A stretch of DNA of 64,000 bases from Streptomyces spiroverticillatus (GTDB taxonomy: Bacteria; Actinomycetota; Actinomycetes; Streptomycetales; Streptomycetaceae): the NCBI GenBank assembly GCA_014650415.1, contig BMUX01000015.1, positions 124,001-188,000 of the forward strand, given 5' to 3'. Below the pieces are notes generated by a model that was given only the letters and a program-made list of their open reading frames with translations, was not told the origin of the DNA and searched no databases. Both the position numbers and the translations under genes were made by a program. Below are positions 8,206 to 16,999 of the stretch, piece by piece. The stretch's first letter is position 1. Each line of letters begins with the position of its first letter.

Positions 8206-8405
8206 GGGATCGAAGGTATCGGGCGGGTGCCGTTGCGACCAGGGTCTTCCGGGGGAGTCCGCCCCTGACCCGACCCTGAGCCAAGGCTTGGCAAAGGCGG
8301 ATGCCACAATGTGGGGAGCGCTTGTGCATACGTTCACAAGATCGCTTCCTGTTCCGGCTGCTGCCCCCTGCCGCCCTGCCCCTCGACGACGAAGGTTGCC
8401 CTTCC

Positions 8406-8744
8406 GTGGATCTCAAGACCGCTTCCGCACTCCGCCGCCTCCGCCTGGTCTCCGCCCCCGAGGCGGTGTCCTTCCTGCTGCTGCTCGTCTGCTCGGTGCT
8501 CAAGCGCACCACGGAATTCAACGCGGTACCGGCGATGGGTGCGATCCACGGCCTGCTCTTCGTGCTGTACGTCCTCTTCTGGGCCGACGCCTGGAACCGC
8601 ACCAAGTGGTCGCTGAAGACCGCCGCCTTCTACTTCGTGATGTCGGTGCTGCCCACCGGCGGCTTCTTCGCCGAGCGCAAGCTCAAGGCCGAGGCCGAGC
8701 GGGCCGTCATCGCCGCCCGCGCCCGCAAGGAGGCCGTGGCCTAG
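8406..8744 (+). CDS. DUF3817 family integral membrane protein
   Basis: A 112-residue membrane protein with three predicted helices. It matches DUF3817 by the E..SF.LLL start, the HG.LF..YV.F......W segment (GAIHGLLFVLYVLFWADAW) and the end VLPTGGFFAERKL. GTG 8406 (VDLKTAS) is chosen because homology begins there; GAAGG lies about 12 bases upstream. A paralogue sits at 17,201 in the same window. The C-terminus is a charged Ala/Glu/Lys helix. Function of the family is unknown. Confidence 0.82.
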   Translation: MDLKTASALRRLRLVSAPEAVSFLLLLVCSVLKRTTEFNAVPAMGAIHGLLFVLYVLFWADAWNRTKWSLKTAAFYFVMSVLPTGGFFAERKLKAEAERAVIAARARKEAVA

Positions 8745-8868
8745 CCGCCGCGCCCCAGGCCGAGGTCTCCCCTCGCCCCGGACCCCCTGCCCCGCCCCGG
8801 GCAGGGGGTCTTTCGCATGCCCGCACGTAGCCCCTTCGGACGTCCCCGGGTCGACACGAACTCATATC

Positions 8869-8898
8869 TGACGTTTCGTGGCTTTCGTGAGGTATAGG
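8869..8898 (+). promoter_or_regulatory. candidate cslA promoter
   Basis: TGACGT (8869-8874) and TATAGG (8893-8898) are 18 bp apart, upstream of GGAGG (8916-8920) and the GTG start of cslA at 8925. Motif-based call. Confidence 0.4.
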
Positions 8899-8924
8899 CC
8901 TCACGTGACCAGCTTGGAGGCAGT

Positions 8925-10727
8925 GTGTTGCCGGAGGGCTACGACTACGAGAAGCACAGCCGCCTCGCGGGGCCGTTGACGGACCCGGGCAGCGGCCCCT
9001 ACACGGTCCAGTACACGAGCCTGCTCTCGAAGGAGCCCCACCGAATACGAGCCGTCCTCCTCATGACGCTCGCCCCGGTGCTCTCCGCCGTGCTGCTCGC
9101 CTACCTGGTCTGGCCCTCCCACTGGACCGAGCGGGAGAACGCCGACCCCTGGCTGGTCCGGGCCGACTACACGATGCTCGGCGCCATCGCTTTCATCATG
9201 TTCTTCATGCTGGTGAACGTGGTGTCCATCGCGCACGCCACGATGGTCGCCCGGGACCCGGTGCCGGTGACGGCCGAGAAGGGGACGCGGGTCGCGTTCC
9301 TGACGACGTACGTACCCGGCAAGGAGCCCCTGTCGATGGTCCGCGCCACCCTGGAGGGCGCGGTCAAGGTCCGGCACGACGGGCCCCTCGACGTATGGCT
9401 GCTCGACGAGGGCGACGACCCCGCGGCGAAGGCACTGTGCGAGGAGCTCGGCGTCAAGCACTTCACCCGCAAGGGGATTCCGGACTGGAACCGGAAGAAG
9501 GGCGTGCACCGGGCGAAGACCAAGCACGGCAACTACAACGCGTGGCTGGCGATGCACGGAGGCGAGTACGAGTACTTCGCGTCCGTCGACACCGATCACA
9601 TCCCGCTGCCCAACTACCTGGAGCGGATGCTCGGGTACTTCCGCGACCCCGACATCGCCTTCGTCGTCGGCCCGCAGGTGTACGGCAACTACCAGGCCCT
9701 CGTCACCAAGGCCGCCGAGTCGCAGCAGTACCTCTTCCACGCGCTGATCCAGCGGGCGGGCAACCGCTACCGCGCGCCCATGTTCGTCGGCACCAACAAC
9801 GTCGTGCGGATCAGTGCGCTGACGCAGATCGGCGGGCTGTACGACTCCATCACCGAGGACATGGCCACCGGCTTCGAGCTGCACCGCCGCAAGAACCCGC
9901 GCACCGGGCACTTCTGGCGGTCGGTGTACACCCCGGACGTGCTTGCGGTGGGGGAGGGGCCGGCCTCCTGGACGGACTTCTTCACCCAGCAGATGCGCTG
10001 GTCGCGGGGCACGTACGAGACCGTCTTCAAGCAGTTCTGGAAGGCGCCCTTCCGGATTCCGCCGGGGCGGCTCCTCAACTACGGCCTGATGCTCGTGTAC
10101 TACCCCATGACGGCCGTCAACTGGCTGCTCGGCATCCTGAGCTGCGTGCTGTTCCTGTGGTTCGGGGCCTCGGGCACGCAGGTCTCCACGTCCGTGTGGC
10201 TGATGCTGTACAGCGACGCGGTGGCGCTCCAGATCTGCCTGTACCTGTGGAACCGGCGGCACAACGTCTCCCCGCACGAGCCCGAGGGCTCGGGCGGTCT
10301 GGCCGGCATGGCGATGTCCGCGATCTGCGCGCCGATCTACCTGAAGTCGCTGGGCGCGGCACTCGTCGGGCGGCGCGGGAAGTTCGTCGTCACCCCCAAG
10401 GGCGGCGAGGCCAGCCCCGACCGGCTGCTCACCTTCCGCATCCACCTGTTCTGGGCGGCCGTGCTCGTCGCGTCGCTGTGGGCGTCCGTGCACTACGGGC
10501 ACACCCACGCGGCGATGCGCACCTGGGCTGTCCTCGCCCTGATCATCTCGCTCGCCCCGGTCACCCTGTGGATCTGGAGCCGGTACACCGAGCGGGACGT
10601 GACCACCTCCAGGCCGCGCCGCGCCCACGTCGACGTCGGCCCCGAGCCCCTGCTCCCCGCAGGCGCCCCGGCCGCCGCCAACGCCACCGCCGCAGCCACC
10701 GTCAACGCCGCATCCGGAGGGAAGTGA
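8925..10727 (+). CDS. cslA: cellulose synthase-like glycosyltransferase CslA
   Basis: A 600-residue family 2 processive glycosyltransferase that makes a beta-glucan at hyphal tips in Streptomyces. Two N-terminal membrane helices (about 45-65 and 85-105) precede the catalytic domain, and at least four follow. The D,D,D,QxxRW signature is complete: Asp161 (LLDEGDD), Asp222 and Asp224 (DTDHIP), Asp312 (TEDMATG) and QQMRW at 355-359. GGAGG sits 4 bases before GTG 8925. The stop is one base before glxA, so the pair is an operon. The Ala-rich C-terminal tail resembles other CslA proteins. UDP-glucose is the expected donor by family. Confidence 0.95.
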   Translation: MLPEGYDYEKHSRLAGPLTDPGSGPYTVQYTSLLSKEPHRIRAVLLMTLAPVLSAVLLAYLVWPSHWTERENADPWLVRADYTMLGAIAFIMFFMLVNVVSIAHATMVARDPVPVTAEKGTRVAFLTTYVPGKEPLSMVRATLEGAVKVRHDGPLDVWLLDEGDDPAAKALCEELGVKHFTRKGIPDWNRKKGVHRAKTKHGNYNAWLAMHGGEYEYFASVDTDHIPLPNYLERMLGYFRDPDIAFVVGPQVYGNYQALVTKAAESQQYLFHALIQRAGNRYRAPMFVGTNNVVRISALTQIGGLYDSITEDMATGFELHRRKNPRTGHFWRSVYTPDVLAVGEGPASWTDFFTQQMRWSRGTYETVFKQFWKAPFRIPPGRLLNYGLMLVYYPMTAVNWLLGILSCVLFLWFGASGTQVSTSVWLMLYSDAVALQICLYLWNRRHNVSPHEPEGSGGLAGMAMSAICAPIYLKSLGAALVGRRGKFVVTPKGGEASPDRLLTFRIHLFWAAVLVASLWASVHYGHTHAAMRTWAVLALIISLAPVTLWIWSRYTERDVTTSRPRRAHVDVGPEPLLPAGAPAAANATAAATVNAASGGK

Positions 10728-10728
10728 C

Positions 10729-12744
10729 ATGGCGCCCCGACCGCCCGAGGACCGGCCCCAGGCCCCCTCGAACAAGCCCGACGCCCCGAAGAAGGCCGCC
10801 AAGCCGCACCGGAAGCTGAAGAACTCCCTGCTCGGCGGCGGCGCGATCATCCTGCTCGTCGGCCTCAACGCCCCCGCGGCGCTGGACTTCGCGCAGGAGA
10901 AGTACCACGCGTACAAGATCGCCCAGCCCGGCTACATGGCCGAGAACGGCTCCTGGGACATGCTCGACGTGCCCGTGGAGTACAAGCTCAACGCCATCCA
11001 CGCCGCCCTGCTGCGCACCGGCAAGGTGCTGCTCATCGCGGGGTCGGGCAACGACCAGAAGAAGTTCGACTCCGGCACCTTCGAGACCGTGCTGTGGGAC
11101 CCGAAGAAGAACACCTTCAAGAAGATCCCCACCCCCGAGGACTTCTTCTGCGCCGGGCACGCCCAGCTCCCCGACGGCCAGCTGCTGGTGGCCGGCGGTA
11201 CCGCCCGCTACGAGGTCCTCGACGGCAAGGTCACCCGGGCCGGCGGCGGCATGCGGGTCAAGAACGAGTCGCCGGACAAGGAGATCACCCTCAAGAAGGG
11301 GACGCGGTTCCGGTCCCCGTCCGGGGTGGAGTACATCTCGAAGTTCGACGTGACGGTCCCCAAGGCCAAGCGGGAATTCAAGATCGGCTACTTCGCGTCC
11401 GGACAGATGAAGCCCTGGGAGACCAAGGTGACGGCCGCCGAGTCGCGCGTCTTCGTCGAGGCCGCCAAGGAGGGCGCCGCCGCGCTCACCACCCAGGCCG
11501 CCCAGTACGAGGTCGTCGGCCTGGAGGGCGAGGACGCCGACAACGTCTACGGCCTCGCGCAGAAGATCACCACCGAGAAGCAGGACTTCCAGGGGATCAA
11601 GGCGGCGTACGAGTTCGACCCGAAGGCCGAGAAGTACGTACCGGTGGCGCCGATGAAGGACGCCCGCTGGTATCCGACGCTGACGACGCTGGAGGACGGG
11701 CGGGTGCTCGCCGCCTCCGGGCTCAACGACGTCGGTGACGTGGTCCCCGGCGACAACGAGATCTACGACCCGGAGACCAAGAAGTGGGGGAAGGGCCCCT
11801 TCCGCTACTTCCCGACCTACCCCGCCCTCTTCCTCACCAAGGGCGGCAAGCTCTTCTACTCCGGCTCCAACGCCGGGTACGGCCCCGCCGAGAAGGGCCG
11901 CGTGCCGGGCCTGTGGAACGTGGACGACAACACCTTCACCAAGGTCGGCGGCATGACCGACACCGACCAGCTGGAGACCTCCGCCTCCGTGCTGCTGCCG
12001 CCCGCGCAGGACCAGAAGGTGATGGTGCTCGGCGGCGGCGGGGTCGGCGAGTCCGAGAAGGCCACGACCCGTACCGCCATCGCCGACCTGAAGGCCGACA
12101 ACCCGGCCTTCAAGACGGGACCGCAGCTCGCCCAGGGGACCAGGTACCTGTCCAGCGTCCTGATGCCGGACGACACCGTCTTCACCAGCGGCGGCTCCAA
12201 GGACTACCGGGGCCGGGGCGCCAGCGACATTCTCAAGGCGCAGTTCTACGACCCCAAGGCCAACGCCTTCCGTGACGCCGCCGAGCCGACGGTGGGCCGC
12301 AACTACCACTCCGAGGCGCTGCTGCTGCCCGACGGGCGCGTCGCCACCTTCGGTTCCGACCCGCTCTACGGCGACGAGGACAACACCAAGCTCGGCACCT
12401 TCGAGCAGCGCGTGGAGATCTTCACCCCGCCGTACCTGCACCAGGACAAGCCCCGCCCGGTCCTGGACGGCGCCGTCGACGCCTTCGACGAGGACAACTC
12501 GGCGACGTACAAGAGCAAGGACGCGGACCGGATCGTGAAGGCGCGGCTGATGCGGCCGAGCGCCGTCACGCACACCACCGACGTGGAGCAGCGGTCGATC
12601 GAGCTGGGAGTGAAGAAGGACAAGGGCGAGGTGACGTTCACCGTTCCGAAGGACCCCACGCTGGTTCCCGCGGGCTGGTACATGCTCTTCGTCACCGACA
12701 AGGACGGCGTGCCGTCCGAGGCGAAGTGGATTCAGGTCAAGTGA
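10729..12744 (+). CDS. glxA: GlxA, mononuclear copper radical oxidase (galactose-oxidase-like)
   Basis: A 671-residue oxidase anchored by one N-terminal helix (LLGGGAIILLVGLNAPAAL) after a basic Pro/Lys-rich leader. Alignment by eye with galactose oxidase gives the Tyr-Cys cofactor: Cys141 (DFFCAGHAQ) and Tyr315 (ARWYPTLTT), with copper ligands Tyr526-His527 (GRNYHSEAL) and His615 (AVTHTTDVE). Kelch-type repeats of the form LPDGR.L..GG fill the middle, and an Ig-like domain (VPAGWYMLFV) ends it. In Streptomyces, GlxA works with CslA in tip glucan deposition and morphogenesis. Its Shine-Dalgarno lies inside cslA's last codons. Confidence 0.95.
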   Translation: MAPRPPEDRPQAPSNKPDAPKKAAKPHRKLKNSLLGGGAIILLVGLNAPAALDFAQEKYHAYKIAQPGYMAENGSWDMLDVPVEYKLNAIHAALLRTGKVLLIAGSGNDQKKFDSGTFETVLWDPKKNTFKKIPTPEDFFCAGHAQLPDGQLLVAGGTARYEVLDGKVTRAGGGMRVKNESPDKEITLKKGTRFRSPSGVEYISKFDVTVPKAKREFKIGYFASGQMKPWETKVTAAESRVFVEAAKEGAAALTTQAAQYEVVGLEGEDADNVYGLAQKITTEKQDFQGIKAAYEFDPKAEKYVPVAPMKDARWYPTLTTLEDGRVLAASGLNDVGDVVPGDNEIYDPETKKWGKGPFRYFPTYPALFLTKGGKLFYSGSNAGYGPAEKGRVPGLWNVDDNTFTKVGGMTDTDQLETSASVLLPPAQDQKVMVLGGGGVGESEKATTRTAIADLKADNPAFKTGPQLAQGTRYLSSVLMPDDTVFTSGGSKDYRGRGASDILKAQFYDPKANAFRDAAEPTVGRNYHSEALLLPDGRVATFGSDPLYGDEDNTKLGTFEQRVEIFTPPYLHQDKPRPVLDGAVDAFDEDNSATYKSKDADRIVKARLMRPSAVTHTTDVEQRSIELGVKKDKGEVTFTVPKDPTLVPAGWYMLFVTDKDGVPSEAKWIQVK

Positions 12745-12751
12745 GCCGGGA

Positions 12752-13798
12752 TCAGGGGGACTTGCGGGCCAGGCCGAGTGCGTAGTCCGGCCACCAGGTC
12801 CCCGCTGCGGGGCCGCCCCGGCACTCGCCGTCCGAGTCGCCGGGGCGCTTGACCCAGAGGTACGCGTCGAGCAGCGGGTCGCCGGTCTGGTCGGTCGGCG
12901 GTTTGCCGAGCGCTCGGCCGGACGGGTTGCACCAGGCGTCGGCGCGGGCCCCCGGGAGGGGGCCTTCGCCGTTGCGGCTGGAGTCGACCACGAAGTGCGC
13001 GCCGCCGAGCAGGGCGGAGAGCTGCTTGCCGTACGCCCTGACGTCGGCGTCGCGCTGGAAGTTCGAGACGTTGAGGGAGAAACCGTCGGCCCTCGCGATC
13101 CCGGCGCGCTTCAACGGGTCGACCAGCTTGCCCGGGTCGGTGATCCACGCCGGGTTCCCCGCGTCGACGTACACCTTGGTCTTCGGCTGCCTCTTCAGCC
13201 GGTCGACGGCCTGGGTGAGGAGGGCGCTGCGTTCGCCGTGGTGCACGCCGGGGGTGCAGCCGTCGACGATGTGCGGGACGGCGTCGGGCTCCAGGATCAC
13301 GGTGGCGGGCGCGTTCCCGATGGCGGTGGCGAAGGCGTCGAGCCAGCCCCGGTAGGCGTTGGAGTCGGCGGCGCCGCCCGCGCTGTGCTGGCCGCAGTCG
13401 CGGTGCGGGATGTTGTACGCGACGAGGACGACCGTGCGGCCCTCCTTGGCCGCGCCCGCGGTGACCCGCTGGACGTCCGGGACCGGGTTGTCGCCCGCCG
13501 GCCAGTTCGCGACCGGCCGTTCGGAGATCTTCTTGAGCTGGTTCGCGTCGTCGGTACGTCCCTGCGCCGACCACTCCTTGACCTGCCGGGCGGCGCTGGA
13601 GTCGGGGTCGACCCAGAAGGGGGAGGTGTTGGCGGCGGGGCCCGTGGAGCGGTCCGGGGCGGCGGTTTCCGTGTCGGGGGAGGAGCAGGCGGCCGCCGTG
13701 CAGATCAGGGCGGCGGCGAGTGCGATCGACGCGGGGGTGCGGATCGACGCGGGGGTACGGATCGACGTGTGGGTACGGAAGGACCTGCGGCCGGACAT
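12752..13798 (-). CDS. GH6 endoglucanase-like lipoprotein (CslZ-like)
   Basis: A 348-residue glycoside hydrolase family 6 protein, expected to cut beta-1,4-glucan. The N-terminus is a lipoprotein signal with a lipobox ending CTAAAC (Cys about 37). GH6 motifs include VVLVAYNIPHRDCGQHSAGG, the proton donor Asp in TVILEPDAVP, KVYVDAGNPAW and the C-terminal LWVKRPGDSDGEC. It is convergent with glxA, with only 7 bp between stops, and it is the usual third partner of cslA-glxA, where it trims the tip glucan. The signal region contains an 18-bp tandem repeat. Cellulase family is clear; the CslZ role is inferred from neighbours. Confidence 0.9.
   Translation of the reverse strand: MSGRRSFRTHTSIRTPASIRTPASIALAAALICTAAACSSPDTETAAPDRSTGPAANTSPFWVDPDSSAARQVKEWSAQGRTDDANQLKKISERPVANWPAGDNPVPDVQRVTAGAAKEGRTVVLVAYNIPHRDCGQHSAGGAADSNAYRGWLDAFATAIGNAPATVILEPDAVPHIVDGCTPGVHHGERSALLTQAVDRLKRQPKTKVYVDAGNPAWITDPGKLVDPLKRAGIARADGFSLNVSNFQRDADVRAYGKQLSALLGGAHFVVDSSRNGEGPLPGARADAWCNPSGRALGKPPTDQTGDPLLDAYLWVKRPGDSDGECRGGPAAGTWWPDYALGLARKSP
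13724..13777. repeat. 18-bp tandem repeat in the GH6 signal-peptide coding region
   Basis: Three units beginning GATCGACG occur at 13724, 13742 and 13760, an exact 18-bp period with a few substitutions in the third. They encode the repeated RTPASI segment just before the hydrophobic part of the signal peptide. Confidence 0.85.
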
Positions 13799-13894
13799 CC
13801 AGCCCCCTCGGGACGACTGCGGGCGGGTGGAACGGGACGCCCAATCGTGACATAACGCCTGGTTTGTGAGGGGTTGCGACCCGGTGCGGAGGGG

Positions 13895-14896
13895 CTATGA
13901 ACCGGTGCCCGAGGCGAGTGCGATGCCCAGGGGGGTGCGTTCGTACAGCACCTGGTGGCCGTAGCGGCGCGACACCAGCAGGCCCGCGTCGCGCAGTGCG
14001 GACAGGTGGTCCGAAACCGACGACGGCGCGAGGCCCAGGCGCAGGGCCAGCGCGGAGGTGGAGGCGGGCTCGGTCAGGGTGTGCAGGACGGTGGCGCGGT
14101 TGCGGCCGAGGAGGCGGGCGAGGGGGGTGGGGGCGACGTGGTCCGCGGTCGTCTCCGGGGTCCACAGGCTGCCGATGCCCCGGGCCGGGTACACGAGGGC
14201 GGGCTGCCAGGGGGCCTCCATCCCCGACACCAGGTCCGGCCAGCAGAACAGGCTCGGGACCAGCACCAGCCCCTGCCCGTCCAGCGGCCTGCGCTCCTCC
14301 CAGCCCGCCCGGGTGGTGAGGGTGAGGGTGGGCGGGGCCCAGGTCAGGCGCGGGTGCAGCTCGCTGAAGAGGGCCTCCAGGCCGCCCTGGGCGAGACGGC
14401 GGGTGTGGAAGAGGATGTCGGCTTCCAGGAGCGTGCGCAGCCGGGGCCAGTACGGCTCGATGAGGAGGTGCCAGACGGCTTCGAGGAGGTCGGCCAAGTC
14501 CCGTACGGCTTGGGCGGGTTGGGTCAGGAGGGCGCGGCCCGTGGGGGAGTCCGCCGCGCCCGGGGTGCAGGCGAGGGCCTGGGCCAGCTCGACGCGGGCG
14601 GAGCGCGGGTCGGTGGCCCGCAGGGCGGCGATCTCCTCGGAGAAGGGGACGTCGGGGCCCAGCGGTGGGGGGCCGAGGAAGGTGGGGGTGTAGCCGCGTT
14701 CCGGCATCAGGAGCCAGAGGGGGCGCAGGTCGAGCTGCTCGACGTCGGCGCGGATGCGGCGGAGCCAGGGGAGGTGGCGGCCGTGGCGGGCGGGGCGGTG
14801 GAGGGTGCGGACGGCTTCCTGGGTTTCCCAGAGGGGGGAGAGGGCGAAGCGGCAGCGGGTGAGGTCGGTGTGGGCGAAGTCGAAGTGGTAGGCGAT
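13895..14896 (-). CDS. ArsR-type winged-helix regulator (apparent ATC start)
   Basis: About 333 residues. The N-terminal two thirds is a long ligand-binding region, and the C-terminus is an ArsR/SmtB helix-turn-helix (TVLHTLTEPASTSALALRLG, then SVSDHLSALRDAGLLVSRR) ending in VLYERTPLG. It is divergent from the MFS gene at 15129, which it probably represses. Homology starts at AYHFDFAHTDLTRCRF, but no ATG, GTG or TTG lies near. ATC at 14894-14896 sits 7 bases after a perfect AGGAG (14904-14908). The next in-frame ATG downstream would remove about 62 conserved residues. Either a rare start codon or a point mutation is involved. Confidence 0.8.
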   Translation of the reverse strand: MAYHFDFAHTDLTRCRFALSPLWETQEAVRTLHRPARHGRHLPWLRRIRADVEQLDLRPLWLLMPERGYTPTFLGPPPLGPDVPFSEEIAALRATDPRSARVELAQALACTPGAADSPTGRALLTQPAQAVRDLADLLEAVWHLLIEPYWPRLRTLLEADILFHTRRLAQGGLEALFSELHPRLTWAPPTLTLTTRAGWEERRPLDGQGLVLVPSLFCWPDLVSGMEAPWQPALVYPARGIGSLWTPETTADHVAPTPLARLLGRNRATVLHTLTEPASTSALALRLGLAPSSVSDHLSALRDAGLLVSRRYGHQVLYERTPLGIALASGTGS

Positions 14897-14918
14897 TTTG
14901 GGGCTCCTGGGGGTTTTC

Positions 14919-15069
14919 TGCGGGTGGGTGGGGGTTGGTGTTCGTGCCGGGGGCGCTGCCCCCGGACCCCCGGTTTGTGCCCCTGTCCCGCCCCTTTCCC
15001 TAAAGCGCTTGCCGCGCGGCTTTGTGGGTGGCTGGTCGCGCAGTACCCCGCGCCCCTGTGGGGCGCGGG
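14919..15069. repeat. dispersed intergenic repeat, copy A
   Basis: GC-rich non-coding element. It contains a hairpin (CCGGGGGC and GCCCCCGG around 14948), then CCCGCCCC...AAAGCGCTT and a CGCGCAGTACCCCGCGCCCC block. Copy B at 17000-17155 has the same modules in the same order, and the element at 50847 shares the central part. It occupies most of the region between the ArsR gene and its divergent MFS partner. Confidence 0.75.
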
Positions 15070-15128
15070 AAGATTCGGGTGGGGGCGAAAGAGTACCCGG
15101 GAGGGGGAGGGGGTGGCACGCTCCCCGC

Positions 15129-16463
15129 ATGTCAGACGTTCCGGTAGCAAGTTCCGGTGCCGGCAGGCGACTTGGGTATCTGGATCTCTTCCGGGTGCGT
15201 GAGTTCCGGCCCGTGTTCCTCGCCCATCTGCTCTCGCTGCTGGGTGTCGTCGTCAGCGAGATTTCGCTCACCGTGCTCGTCTACGAGCTGACGTCGTCGC
15301 CCTTCCTCTCCGCCCTCACCTTCGGGCTGGGACTCCTGCCGTATCTCATCGGCGGGACCTTGCTGTCCGGGATCGCCGACCGGTATCCGGCCCGGCGCGT
15401 GCTGGTCGTCTGCGATCTGATCTGTGCGGCGTGCGTCGCGGTGATGGTGCTGCCGAGCACGCCCGTCGCAGCGCTGCTCGTGCTGCGGTGTCTCGTCGCC
15501 GCCGTCGCGCCCGTGTTCGCGGGGACGCGGATGGCCACCCTCGCCGACATCCTCGGCGACGGTGATCTGTACGTCCTCGGGCGGTCCCTCCTGCGGATCG
15601 TCTCGCAGAGCTCGATCCTCGCCGGGTTCGGCGTGGGCGGCGTACTTCTGGTCGTCCTCTCCCCGCGCCAGGCGATCACGATCACTGTCGGGACGTTCCT
15701 GTGCTCGGCGCTGCTCCTGCGTTTCGGTACGAAGCGCAGGCCCGCCCGCATCGACACCAAGGAGGGCGGCTCCTCGCTGCTGCGGGACTCCCTCGACGGG
15801 GCCCGGCTCGTCTTCCGCAACCGGCTCCTGCGGGCCCAGATCCTGCTGTTCTGGATGCCCGCCTTCTTCGTCGTGACCCCGGAGGCGCTGTCCACCGCGT
15901 ACGCGGACCAGATCGGCGCGGGGCCCGCCGCGCTCGGACTGATCATGTGCGGGATGCCGATCGGGCACATCGCCGCCGAGCTGTACGTCGGGTCCGCGCT
16001 GTCGCCCGGGGCGCGCGCCCGGCTGGTGTTCCCGGCCGTGTCGCTCGGGCTCGTGCCCCTCGTCGCGTACCTCACCGTGCCCGGGCTGGTCTGGACGGTC
16101 GTCCTCCAGATCCTGGTCGGCATGAGCGGGGCGTACATCCTCGGCCTCGACCAGTGGTTCGTCGACGCCCTGCCCGAGGAACTGCGCGGCCGGGCCATGA
16201 CCCTCCAGAGCGCCGGGCTGATGACCATCCAGGGATTGGGGATGACGCTGGCCGGGCTGGCGGCGGAGTTCGCTCCGGTGCACAGGGTCGTGGCGGGTGC
16301 CGGAGTGGTGGGCACACTGTGCACGCTGCTGCTCGTCGCGGAGCTGCGGAGGGCCCGGCGGGAGCAGGGCGCGGGTCCCGTACGACCCCGGAAAGCCGCA
16401 CCCGTACGAATTCGGAAGACCGAACCGCGAGACAAAGCTGACCAGCATATGACTGACCGGTAG
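15129..16463 (+). CDS. MFS transporter (ArsR-linked)
   Basis: A 444-residue MFS permease. About twelve helices start at FRPVFLAHLLSLLGVVVSEI, and the loop motif GIADRYPARRVLVVCD matches the drug-exporter signature after helix 2. ATG 15129 (MSDVPVASS) is used because the next helix follows at the proper distance. It is divergent from an ArsR-type regulator, a pairing usual for ligand-induced exporters. The C-terminus is a basic Arg/Pro tail. The stop is 10 bp before a MarR gene that has its own promoter inside this gene's 3' end. Substrate unknown. Confidence 0.88.
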   Translation: MSDVPVASSGAGRRLGYLDLFRVREFRPVFLAHLLSLLGVVVSEISLTVLVYELTSSPFLSALTFGLGLLPYLIGGTLLSGIADRYPARRVLVVCDLICAACVAVMVLPSTPVAALLVLRCLVAAVAPVFAGTRMATLADILGDGDLYVLGRSLLRIVSQSSILAGFGVGGVLLVVLSPRQAITITVGTFLCSALLLRFGTKRRPARIDTKEGGSSLLRDSLDGARLVFRNRLLRAQILLFWMPAFFVVTPEALSTAYADQIGAGPAALGLIMCGMPIGHIAAELYVGSALSPGARARLVFPAVSLGLVPLVAYLTVPGLVWTVVLQILVGMSGAYILGLDQWFVDALPEELRGRAMTLQSAGLMTIQGLGMTLAGLAAEFAPVHRVVAGAGVVGTLCTLLLVAELRRARREQGAGPVRPRKAAPVRIRKTEPRDKADQHMTDR

Positions 16464-16466
16464 GGT
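16438..16466 (+). promoter_or_regulatory. leaderless promoter of the MarR gene
   Basis: CTGACC (16438-16443) and TAGGGT (16461-16466) are 17 bp apart. The GTG start at 16473 lies 6 bases after the -10 element, so transcription should start at the codon itself. The promoter is embedded in the end of the MFS gene. Confidence 0.6.
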
Positions 16467-16472
16467 CGGGCT

Positions 16473-16982
16473 GTGCCCAAGCCGCTCAGCCTCCCCTTCG
16501 ATCCCATCTCCCGCGCCGACGAACTCTGGCAGCAGCGCTGGGGTCCCGTGCCCTCGATGGCCGCGATCACCTCGATCATGCGGGCCCAGCAGATCCTCCT
16601 CGCGGAGGTCGACGCGGTCGTCAAGCCGTACGGACTGACCTTCGCGCGGTACGAGGCGCTGGTGCTGCTCACCTTCTCCAAGGCCGGTGAGCTGCCCATG
16701 TCGAAGATCGGCGAGCGGCTCATGGTCCACCCGACCTCGGTGACCAACACCGTGGACCGGCTGGTGAAGTCCGGCCTCGTCGACAAGCGGCCCAACCCGA
16801 ACGACGGGCGCGGCACGCTGGCCTCCATCACCGAGAAGGGGCGCGAGGTGGTCGAGGCCGCGACGCGGGACCTGGTGGCGATGGAGTTCGGGCTCGGGGT
16901 GTACGACGCGGAGGAGTGCGGGGAGATCTTCGCCATGCTGAGGCCCTTGCGGGTGGCGGCCAAGGACTTCGACGAGGGCTGA
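16473..16982 (+). CDS. MarR-family transcriptional regulator
   Basis: A 169-residue MarR protein. Helix-turn-helix lies around MSKIGERLMVHPTSVTNTVDRLVKSGLV, followed by the wing DKRPNPNDGRGTLASITEKG. GTG 16473 is preferred because a -10-like TAGGGT sits 6 bases upstream and no Shine-Dalgarno is present, so the message is probably leaderless. It precedes a DUF3817 gene and icmA on the same strand. This regulator-DUF3817-mutase order suggests it could control the mutase, for example via the 24-bp palindrome at 17583, but that link is inference. Confidence 0.9.
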   Translation: MPKPLSLPFDPISRADELWQQRWGPVPSMAAITSIMRAQQILLAEVDAVVKPYGLTFARYEALVLLTFSKAGELPMSKIGERLMVHPTSVTNTVDRLVKSGLVDKRPNPNDGRGTLASITEKGREVVEAATRDLVAMEFGLGVYDAEECGEIFAMLRPLRVAAKDFDEG

Positions 16983-16999
16983 GCTTTCGGGGCGGGTCT

